Below, piece by piece: positions 8,623-15,657 of a stretch of DNA of 64,000 nucleotides (its first letter is position 1; every line of letters starts with the position of its first letter). Both the position numbers and the translations under genes were made by a program. The stretch spans positions 496,001 through 560,000 of the forward strand of contig NZ_LAIJ01000010.1 in the NCBI RefSeq assembly GCF_001449115.1. Direction: 5' to 3'. The notes below the pieces were generated by a model. That model was not told the DNA's origin. It did not search any database and was given only the letters and a program-made list of their open reading frames with translations. This DNA is from Occallatibacter gabretensis (lineage in GTDB: Bacteria; Acidobacteriota; Terriglobia; Terriglobales; Acidobacteriaceae).

Positions 8623-9992
8623 GCGAACAGCTCGCCTCAGATCTCCGTCAACTTGTTGCCGATCCTGCGCGCGTGATTACTGCGCCGGCGGTCCTTGACC
8701 GCCTCTCGCACGATTTTTACTGGTACTCACCCATCCTGCGTCCGCAGCTCGCAGACAAGCAGGGCGATATTGCAGTCCAACCAGTCAGCGTAGAAGAGGT
8801 TCTCGCAATTCTCCGTTTCGCCGGCCAGCATGAGATTTCCGTCACCACGCGCGGCGCAGGCACCGGCAACTATGGCCAGTGCGTCCCACTCCACGGCGGA
8901 ATCATTCTCGATCTCTCTCTGATGGACAAGCTTGAATCCATCACGGAGGATGGTGTTGCCGTCTGCCAGCCCGGCCTGCGTCTCGGCGCGTTGGAAACTG
9001 AGGCACGCGCACGCGGCTGGGAGCTGCGGATGTATCCTTCAACGCTCGTGAAAGCCTCTATAGGCGGCTTCCTCGGCGGCGGCTCCGGAGGCATCGGTTC
9101 GGTGGCACACGGCGGTCTACGCGATTTCGATACGGTGCGCGCCTTCGAAGTCGTCACGATGGAAGACGAACCGCGCGTTGTCCTGCATGAAGGCGCAACC
9201 GTGCACGAGATTCTCCATGCCTGGGGAACCAACGGTATCCTCACCCGCATCTGGTTCGCCCTTACGCCAGCCGTCGCGTGGACACAGGTTACGATTGCAT
9301 TCGATGACTATGACAGGGCCTTCGACTTTGCGGAGTCCATCGCTGGCGGTGCCGAATGGACCAAACGCCTCGTGACTGTCTTTGAGTGGCCCATTCCATC
9401 CTTCTTTACGCCGGTCAAGCAGGTTGTCCGCCAGGGGAAGGCTCTCGTTCTGCTGATGATTGCCACGGACCAGCTCACCCTGCTACACGGCGCTGCTCAA
9501 TCCGCAGGAGGCGAGGTGACATTTACCGGGCCGTATGATGGCCCGCGCACACAGCCGCTGCTGAGCGATTACACATGGAACCACACTACGCTCTGGGCAA
9601 TGAAGGCTGATCCTGCGTGGACCTATCTCCAATGCGGCTTTTCGCCGACGGGCTGCCGCGAGCAGTTCCACAAGCTTCGCGAGCGCTTCGGCGAAGAGTT
9701 TCTCTTCCACATCGAGTTCATGAAGAATGGCGAAGGAGTTGTCATTCCCGGCGCAATTCCCGTCGTTCGCTTCACCACACCCGAGCGCTTGCAGGAAATG
9801 ATTGACTATTGCCGCGCAATAGGAGTGTTTGTAGCTAATCCGCACGTAAACTATCTGGAAGATGGCGGTCGTTTTCGTCCCGATAACATACAACTACGAG
9901 CCAAGCAGAAATATGATCCACGCGGCCTGCTTAATCCCGGCAAAATGATCAGCTTTCACAAAGAGAGCTTGGAAGTGGAAACTGCGAAATGA
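8619..9992 (+). CDS. FAD-binding (PCMH/GlcD-type) oxidoreductase
   Basis: 457 aa from the ATG at 8619, overlapping the deaminase stop. The PCMH FAD-binding domain occupies about residues 40-220: ISVTTRGAGTGNYGQCVPL, GGIILDLSLMDKLESI, and GGFLGGGSGGIGS, the pyrophosphate-binding loops of the vanillyl-alcohol-oxidase/GlcD fold. The C-terminus ends KYDPRGLLNPGKM, as in GlcD-like enzymes. No Cys or His for covalent FAD is obvious. Expected reaction: oxidation of a hydroxy- or amino-carbon on the imported or deaminated substrate. The stop again overlaps the next gene by ATGA (9989-9992). Confidence 0.87.
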   Translation: MSEQLASDLRQLVADPARVITAPAVLDRLSHDFYWYSPILRPQLADKQGDIAVQPVSVEEVLAILRFAGQHEISVTTRGAGTGNYGQCVPLHGGIILDLSLMDKLESITEDGVAVCQPGLRLGALETEARARGWELRMYPSTLVKASIGGFLGGGSGGIGSVAHGGLRDFDTVRAFEVVTMEDEPRVVLHEGATVHEILHAWGTNGILTRIWFALTPAVAWTQVTIAFDDYDRAFDFAESIAGGAEWTKRLVTVFEWPIPSFFTPVKQVVRQGKALVLLMIATDQLTLLHGAAQSAGGEVTFTGPYDGPRTQPLLSDYTWNHTTLWAMKADPAWTYLQCGFSPTGCREQFHKLRERFGEEFLFHIEFMKNGEGVVIPGAIPVVRFTTPERLQEMIDYCRAIGVFVANPHVNYLEDGGRFRPDNIQLRAKQKYDPRGLLNPGKMISFHKESLEVETAK

Positions 9993-10783
9993 AGACCTGG
10001 ATCCCAGATGCGCGCAACTTCGCATATCTCACATGGAAGCAGGTGGATGCTCTTCCGCGTGAAACCACGTTGCTGGTTTTGCCCACCGCTGCAATTGAGC
10101 AGCACGGCCACCATCTCCCGCTTGCGACGGACACGCTGATCAATAATCTGCTTCTCGGCAACGCGCTTGAGCTCGTTCCTGCCGATCTGCCCATCTATGC
10201 TTTGCCGCCCATTTGCTATGGCAAGAGCAATGAGCATCTGGGCTTTCCGGGCACGCTGTCGGTCTCTGCCTCGACATTTCTCTCTATCGTGCGCGATCTC
10301 GGCGCGAGCATAGCCGGCGGCGGCTTCAAGAAACTGGTCCTCTACAACACGCACGGTGGCAACGCCTCGCTCGTGGATGTGCTGGCGCGTGATCTTCGTG
10401 CGGAGTTCGGCTTGCGAACCTTTTCGCTCTTCGGCTCGCCCGGCGTGACATTCGAAGGTGTCAGTCCACAGGAGCGCACATACGGCTTCCATGCAGGCGA
10501 AATCGAAACCGCCTATCTTCTACATGCAACGCCCGAGTTGGTTCACACTTCTGAGTACACTTCGAATTACATTGCCAGAATCGATCAGCCCGAGCTGCTC
10601 AAGCCTGAAGGCTCTGCCGCCAACTTTGCGTGGCTCACCCGGGATATAGCGCCGAGCGGTGTCCTTGGTGATCCAACAGCAGCTACTGCGGAGAATGGCG
10701 CCCGCTGGGCAACCGAGGCCGCAGCGCGACTTGCTGAAATTCTTGTCGCCATGTACAACTTCGTTCCTAAGCATGGAGCCTGA
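9989..10783 (+). CDS. Creatininase-family amidohydrolase
   Basis: 264 aa. Metal-binding motifs of the creatininase fold are Glu37, His39 and Asp48 in AAIEQHGHHLPLATD, His122 in YNTHGGN, and Glu171 in HAGEIETA. The family includes creatininase, the FAPy-type deformylase ArfB and MftE, so the general reaction is hydrolysis of a cyclic amide or formamide. In this setting, after a deaminase and an FAD oxidase, ring opening of an N-heterocycle is the simplest guess. It is coupled upstream by ATGA and is followed after 3 bp by the CocE-like gene. Confidence 0.87.
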   Translation: MKTWIPDARNFAYLTWKQVDALPRETTLLVLPTAAIEQHGHHLPLATDTLINNLLLGNALELVPADLPIYALPPICYGKSNEHLGFPGTLSVSASTFLSIVRDLGASIAGGGFKKLVLYNTHGGNASLVDVLARDLRAEFGLRTFSLFGSPGVTFEGVSPQERTYGFHAGEIETAYLLHATPELVHTSEYTSNYIARIDQPELLKPEGSAANFAWLTRDIAPSGVLGDPTAATAENGARWATEAAARLAEILVAMYNFVPKHGA

Positions 10784-10786
10784 CCC

Positions 10787-12496
10787 ATGGCGCTTGTAGA
10801 TTGCGGCAATGGAGTGCGGCTGGAACGAGGAGCCGAATGTCGTCTAAGCGATAGCGCGATTCTCGTTTCCGATCATTACTATCCAGAAGGTCAAGGCCCG
10901 TGGCCTACGCTCTTCATGCGCCAGCCATACGGGCGCGACATTGCTTCGACAGTTGTCTACGCGCACCCAGTCTGGTTTGCTCGCCATGGTTATCACGTTG
11001 CAATTCAGGATGTGCGGGGCAGAGGCGGCTCAAGCGGCGAATTTTATCCGTTCCGCAACGAAGGTCGCGATGGTGCAGAATCCATTGCATGGCTACGGAC
11101 GCATTCAGCCTGCAATGGCCGCATCGGGATGTATGGATTCTCCTATCAGGGAGCCACGCAACTGCTTGCTGCTGCGGAGCAGCCTGAGGGACTTCTCTGC
11201 ATAGCGCCACACATGGCTGCCGTCGATCTCTATCATGGCTGGTTTTATCATCACGGTGCATTGCGCTTGTCTTCCACACTTGGCTGGGGCATCCAGATGC
11301 TGCGTGAGGACGCCCGCCTCAAGGGTCTGCGCGAGGCAAGTAACAAACTCGAAGCCGCGTGGGCCAGCATTCGCTCTCAGTCTGCTTTTGCACCCTATGT
11401 TTCACATCCGGCACTTACAGATCCAGCGCTTCCGAGCTATCTCCGGGATTGGATGACGCACCGCGAGCCGGGGAATTACTGGACGGAACAGGACATCAGC
11501 GCGAGGCTTAATCGAGTTTGCGTACCGGCGTTGCATATCTCTGGTTGGTTCGACACATATCTTGAAGGCTCCATAGCCGGCTACGTTGCATTGCGCGATC
11601 ATTCAGGCACAGAGTTCGCCAGGAAGAACCAATACCTGCTTGCCGGTCCGTGGATTCATATTCCCTGGGGCGACCGCGCAGGCGAAGCGAATCTGGGCGA
11701 CGCTGCCAATCTCAATACGGACGAAATTCTTCTGCGATGGTTTGATCATTGGCTCAAGGACGCTGAGACATGGAATGAAGAGCCACGCATCCGCTATTTT
11801 TCTCTCGGATCGAATGATTGGTGCACGGCGGAGGAGTGGCCCGCGGAAGCAGACTATCCACTCTATCTGCATAGCAGTGGTAACGCCAACTCCCGCAAAG
11901 GCGATGGAATCTTGACAGCTCACGCACCTGACGGTGATGAGTCTCGCGATGTTTTTGTCTACGATCCGGAGGTTCCCGTTATAGCTCCCGGCGGACCGCA
12001 AGCGATGAGCGGTCCATTCGATCAGTCCGTTCTTGAAATGGGCAATAATCTGCTCGTCTATACTTCAGATCCGGTAGCACAGACGACGGAGATCTTTGGT
12101 CGGCCGCGCATCAAGCTCTATGCCGAAACATCCGCGCCGAATGCAGATTTTACTGCCAAGCTGGTGCGCGTGATTTCGAGTGGACGAGCAGAGTTTTTGT
12201 GCATCGGCGTTGCCAGGAGTTCCTGGCTCTTCAGGGATGTCGCTTATGCAGCGGACACGATCCAGCTGTGGGAGTTCACTCTGGAACCAATCGCTTTTGT
12301 GCTCGCGCCAGGCGAGCGGCTTCGGCTCGAGATCGCCAGTTCGGCATTTCCGCTTTATGATCGCAATTCTTCCAACGACATTCCGCCGCAACTGGCTGAT
12401 AACTGGAACTGGGTGCGGTCCACACAGCAGGTCCTCCATGCTGTCGCATATCCTTCGGCCCTCTATCTTCCAATGAGGGGAGAACCGGGATGGTGA
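10787..12496 (+). CDS. CocE/NonD-family (X-Pro dipeptidyl-peptidase S15) hydrolase, cytoplasmic
   Basis: 569 aa, no signal peptide. Nucleophile Ser119 in YGFSYQG; the acid lies in SGWFDTYLEG and the histidine in AGPWIHIPWG. The oxyanion segment is AIQDVRGRGGSSG. A C-terminal jelly-roll (from about residue 330) ends ERLRLEIASSAFPLYDRN, as in cocaine esterase and alpha-amino acid ester hydrolases. It would cleave an ester or amide in the cytoplasm, unlike the exported relative at 37990. It overlaps the ABC ATPase gene by 7 bp, so it belongs to the transporter operon. Confidence 0.88.
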   Translation: MALVDCGNGVRLERGAECRLSDSAILVSDHYYPEGQGPWPTLFMRQPYGRDIASTVVYAHPVWFARHGYHVAIQDVRGRGGSSGEFYPFRNEGRDGAESIAWLRTHSACNGRIGMYGFSYQGATQLLAAAEQPEGLLCIAPHMAAVDLYHGWFYHHGALRLSSTLGWGIQMLREDARLKGLREASNKLEAAWASIRSQSAFAPYVSHPALTDPALPSYLRDWMTHREPGNYWTEQDISARLNRVCVPALHISGWFDTYLEGSIAGYVALRDHSGTEFARKNQYLLAGPWIHIPWGDRAGEANLGDAANLNTDEILLRWFDHWLKDAETWNEEPRIRYFSLGSNDWCTAEEWPAEADYPLYLHSSGNANSRKGDGILTAHAPDGDESRDVFVYDPEVPVIAPGGPQAMSGPFDQSVLEMGNNLLVYTSDPVAQTTEIFGRPRIKLYAETSAPNADFTAKLVRVISSGRAEFLCIGVARSSWLFRDVAYAADTIQLWEFTLEPIAFVLAPGERLRLEIASSAFPLYDRNSSNDIPPQLADNWNWVRSTQQVLHAVAYPSALYLPMRGEPGW

Positions 12497-13266
12497 CCGA
12501 GATAGGTACGATTCCGGAGATTGTGCTCCACGGAGTGGAGAAGCGATTTCGCGGTGGTAAGCCTGTGCTGCAGGACATCTCGCTCAATATTGAGCGAGGC
12601 GAGTTTGTAAGCATTCTTGGACCGTCCGGTTGTGGCAAATCGACGCTCCTGCGGATTGTTTCTGGCCTGAGTCCTTTGACCGCAGGGTCAATCAGTGTGA
12701 ATGGCATGACTACGGAAAATGCGCGTCAGATGATGAGCTTTATCTTTCAAGATGCGACGCTGCTTCCCTGGCGTACGGTCGAGCAGAATGTAGGCCTTGG
12801 CCTGGAACTGGAACGCGCTGCACGTACTCTTCGCGAAGAACGTGTGGAGCAGATGCTGGAGCTTGTGAGGCTGGACAATGTTGCGCAAAGCTATCCGCGA
12901 CAGCTTTCGGGCGGGATGAAGATGCGTGTCTCGATTGCGCGCGCGCTTGTCAGCCGGCCGCGCATTCTGCTGATGGACGAACCTTTTGCGGCGTTGGACG
13001 AGATGACGCGTGATCGTATGAATGAGGAGCTTCTTCGACTCTATAGCGAACAAAAATGGACTGTTCTGTTTGTGACGCATTCGGTGGCAGAGGCGGTTTT
13101 TCTTTCTTCCCGAATCATTGTTCTCGCGCCGCATCCGGGGCGAGTGGCGCATGATGTTGCAGTAGACCTGCCGTGGCCGCGCACTGCGGAGACGCGCGAA
13201 TCGGATGCGTTTGAGGCAGAAGTTACGCGTGTATCGCGCCTGCTGAGAGGAGCGCTCAACGCATGA
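12490..13266 (+). CDS. ABC transporter ATP-binding protein (TauB/SsuB/ThiZ type)
   Basis: 258 aa. Walker A GPSGCGKST, Q-loop FIFQDATLLPW, signature LSGGMKMRVSIARAL, Walker B ILLMDEPFAALDE and switch His in VTHSVAEAVFL are all intact. This subgroup powers importers for nitrate, taurine, aliphatic sulfonates and pyrimidines, and works with THI5/NMT1-like binding proteins, fitting the lipoprotein at 6980-7972. The start may be the ATG at 12490 or the GTG at 12493; both overlap the hydrolase gene. The stop overlaps the permease start by ATGA. Confidence 0.92.
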   Translation: MVTEIGTIPEIVLHGVEKRFRGGKPVLQDISLNIERGEFVSILGPSGCGKSTLLRIVSGLSPLTAGSISVNGMTTENARQMMSFIFQDATLLPWRTVEQNVGLGLELERAARTLREERVEQMLELVRLDNVAQSYPRQLSGGMKMRVSIARALVSRPRILLMDEPFAALDEMTRDRMNEELLRLYSEQKWTVLFVTHSVAEAVFLSSRIIVLAPHPGRVAHDVAVDLPWPRTAETRESDAFEAEVTRVSRLLRGALNA

Positions 13267-14054
13267 AGAAGCGGGCGTGGCTTGTCACAAACAGCGCTAT
13301 CGTTCTTGCGTGCCTGATCGGGCTGTGGGCAGGCGCGGTGGCGGTGGCGCACATTCCTGTCTACATGTTGCCAAGTCCGGGTGCAGTTCTCGCTGCTGCG
13401 TGGGAGCGCTATCCTTCGCTGATCAACTCGCTCTGGATTACGACAATGGAGGCAGTGGGCGGACTTGCTGCCAGCATCGTTGTTGGAGTTGCCGCTGCGT
13501 TACTTTTCGCCCAATGGCGCTGGATGCGGCAGCTTGTGTATCCGTACACGATTCTGTTGCAGACGGTGCCGATTGTTGCGATTGCGCCGCTGATTATTAA
13601 CTGGGTTGGGCCAGGAATCCAGGCGGTGATGCTAGTGACTTTCATCATTTGTCTTGCGCCGATTATTGCGAATACGACGCAGGGGCTTGTCAGTGTGGAT
13701 CGTAACCTGGTCGATCTTTTCCTGATGCATAAGGCGACACCGGCGCAGATACTGCTGAAGCTGAAGCTGCCTCATGCGCTGCCGACTCTGTTTACCGGAA
13801 TCCGGATTTCGGCAGGCATTGCGGTGATTGGTGGCATTACCGGAGAGCTCTTTGCCGGATCCACTCGCGTGGGTGAGGGCGGGCTAGGTTATTCCATTAT
13901 TTATGCGAATAATCAGATGGAAACAGGCTACATGTTTGCATTGGTGGCGGCGGCGACACTGCTGGGGTTTGGTTTTTTCTTTCTGGTGATGTTCTTCGAG
14001 TGGCTGGCGCTGCATCACTGGCATGAATCCACGCGCGAAGCGGCAGGGGAATAG
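13263..14054 (+). CDS. ABC transporter permease (TauC/SsuC/ThiX type)
   Basis: 263 aa with about six membrane segments. The cytoplasmic EAA coupling loop is seen around MHKATPAQILLKLKLPHALP (about residues 156-175), followed by TGIRISAGIAVIGGITGELF. It is coupled to the ATPase gene by a 4-bp overlap and followed 3 bp later by the DUF3891 gene. Together with the ATPase and the lipoprotein it forms one importer. Confidence 0.92.
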   Translation: MKKRAWLVTNSAIVLACLIGLWAGAVAVAHIPVYMLPSPGAVLAAAWERYPSLINSLWITTMEAVGGLAASIVVGVAAALLFAQWRWMRQLVYPYTILLQTVPIVAIAPLIINWVGPGIQAVMLVTFIICLAPIIANTTQGLVSVDRNLVDLFLMHKATPAQILLKLKLPHALPTLFTGIRISAGIAVIGGITGELFAGSTRVGEGGLGYSIIYANNQMETGYMFALVAAATLLGFGFFFLVMFFEWLALHHWHESTREAAGE

Positions 14055-14057
14055 ACG

Positions 14058-14885
14058 ATGCTGCGGATGGAAACAGAGACAGGCTGGCAACTGATTACGC
14101 ATCCTAACCATGCGCGGCTGGCGGGTGCGTTTGCCGCAGCTTGGGGCAATGAACGCTTTCGCAGGCCGGAGCCGCGGGAGCGTGTGTTGCATGGGATTGC
14201 TTCGCATGATGACGGCTGGGCGGCGAGGGATGCGGCGCCTTCGATTACGCGGCTGGGAAGACCATCGGCGTTTTCGACGGAGCTTGTTGGAAAGTACTCG
14301 GCGTTTGAAGAGATCGACATTGCGGACTACCTTGCTGTGCGCGATAGAGCTGTGAGGATCATTGCGGAGCGTGATCCTTATGCGGGGTTGCTAGTGGCGA
14401 TGCATACTTACAATCTGTTGACGGAACATGCGGACCGCTCGACGATTGCTCCTGAGGGGCTGGTGCTGCTGGATAAGTTTCTCGCTGCGCAGAGGGTGTA
14501 CCAAGGTGTGCTATGCGAGGCGATTGCGGCGGATGCGGGGTTGAGTACTGAAGAGAAATCAGAGCAGAGGATTGTGGAGCATTTCCGGCTGCTGCAGGCT
14601 TGTGACAATCTTTCGTTGTTGGCTTGCGTGGCGTATGACAGGCCAGCGCATCTCTTGCATCCGTTGCCTCTGAGTGATGGCGGGACGGCGGAGGTTCGGG
14701 TTGAGGCGTTGGGGGTGCGGGAGTTTCGGTTGACGCCGTGGCCGTTTGCTGAAGCGGAGTTGGTGTTTCAGTTTCCGGCGCGGCGGGTTGAAGGGAAATT
14801 GTTCTCGTCTTCCGAGGAGCTGACTGCGGCGTTTCGGACTGCTCCGGTGGAAGAAATGAGTGTTCGTTTGCGGACGATGGCGTGA
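14058..14885 (+). CDS. DUF3891 family protein
   Basis: 275 aa, soluble. It shows VLHGIASHDDGWAARD (residues 48-63), the most conserved stretch of DUF3891, with His-Asp-Asp residues that could bind a metal; MHTYNLLTEHAD and ACDNLSLLACVAYDRP are further conserved His/Asp positions, giving an HD-hydrolase-like look. Function is unknown. As the last gene of a coupled transporter/hydrolase operon it is a candidate catabolic enzyme of that pathway. The stop codon lies within the first bases of repeat element B. Confidence 0.75.
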   Translation: MLRMETETGWQLITHPNHARLAGAFAAAWGNERFRRPEPRERVLHGIASHDDGWAARDAAPSITRLGRPSAFSTELVGKYSAFEEIDIADYLAVRDRAVRIIAERDPYAGLLVAMHTYNLLTEHADRSTIAPEGLVLLDKFLAAQRVYQGVLCEAIAADAGLSTEEKSEQRIVEHFRLLQACDNLSLLACVAYDRPAHLLHPLPLSDGGTAEVRVEALGVREFRLTPWPFAEAELVFQFPARRVEGKLFSSSEELTAAFRTAPVEEMSVRLRTMA

Positions 14886-15230
14886 GTTATCCTGTGCAAG
14901 GCTGATTTGTAAGCTATTTATTTTGCTAGATTTGGAGGAGATTTTACACTCCTTATTGAAATCTTTATGCGATCTTCATTCTAAGACTGTGCAGCTTCCT
15001 CAGGCCTCGCGCTACTGTTTACCAATTACTAACGGAAGTGGTTACCCGCTCTTCAAAAACCAGGGGGAGGGGGGCCTTCTTCCCTGAATGACGACGGCCC
15101 GAATCCATGTGGATTCGGGCCGTCACTTTCTCTGCTGATTATGAGTAAAGCACAAACGAGGCTAATTCTACGCAAACTATCTGAAGAGGTGAGACGTTAC
15201 GAAAGGACAGTGGACTTTGGTAATGGGGAA
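14879..15230 (-). repeat. Copy B of the ~350-bp non-coding inverted element
   Basis: Reverse-complement partner of 5303-5656. The conserved core is 14960-15152; the hairpin stem GACGGCCCGAATCC / GGATTCGGGCCGTC is at 15093-15124 with loop ATGT. It begins at the stop codon of the DUF3891 gene and so forms the 3' boundary of the module as copy A forms its 5' boundary. The T tract of copy A is not kept here, but the GC-rich stem is. Nothing else was recognised in 14886-15230. Confidence 0.85.
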
Positions 15231-15269
15231 GACGGCGAAAAAGGGACCAGGAACAGAGGAAAAGCAAAG

Positions 15270-15361
15270 CGGGGCCTTCCCTCTCTAACCCCACGAACGA
15301 AGACTTATTTGTAGGGAACCTGGTCCGCTAAGGTCAGGATGACGGCATTTGGTGGTGGGTT
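15270..15361 (+). repeat. Diverged TCCTTC/CAGGATGAC-family repeat
   Basis: AAAGCAAAGCGGGGCCTTCC is followed about 45 bases later by TCAGGATGACGGCATTTGGTGG. Spacing and inner sequence are less regular than in the 52-54 kb copies, so this looks decayed. Confidence 0.65.
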
Positions 15362-15372
15362 GAAGGGAGTGC

Positions 15373-15407
15373 TATCCCAGGTCTCAAAATCGAGACCTGG
15401 GGCACCC
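15373..15407. repeat. Palindromic intergenic repeat (GGGTGCCCCA family), inverted
   Basis: ATCCCAGGTCTC, AAAATC, GAGACCTGGGGCACCC: the reverse complement of the 2436-2469 unit. Confidence 0.85.
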
Positions 15408-15419
15408 ATCATTGTGGCT

Positions 15420-15535
15420 GAAGGAACGAAAAGCAAGAACAAAAGTAACCGCAGGTCCTTCGACTCGTTTGGCGCGTATGCGCCAAACTTCGCTCAGGAT
15501 GACATAACTTTGGGCGTTCGCTCAGGATGACACGG
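15420..15535 (+). repeat. TCCTTCGACT / TTTGGCGCG hairpin repeat
   Basis: GGTCCTTCGACTCGTTTGGC continues into a palindrome TTTGGCGCGTATGCGCCAAA and then CTCAGGATGACA, which is repeated once more at about 15515-15531. A close relative is at 26215-26318 and a truncated start at 33292-33320. Confidence 0.8.
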
Positions 15536-15603
15536 TGTTGGCAGGCGGGACGCTGCGGCCAGGATGATACTCGGTTTGGGTAGGGAATGGGCTTTGGGGA
15601 AAT

Positions 15604-15637
15604 GAAAGGGCGGCTCCAGTGGGAGCCGCCCTTTTTG
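15604..15637. terminator. Hairpin after the TonB receptor gene
   Basis: Arms GGGCGGCTCC and GGAGCCGCCC around AGTG, followed by TTTTT on the plus strand and by a weaker TTTCATTT on the minus strand. It lies about 20 bp after the stop of the minus-strand receptor gene. Confidence 0.65.
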
Positions 15638-15657
15638 TGTGGGGAGGGAGATTGATT

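Noticed and set aside
9000-12500. Replication origin at the GC-skew change
   Set aside because: No dnaA or dnaN and no DnaA-box cluster could be found by eye, so no origin is annotated; the skew change is reported only as a finding.
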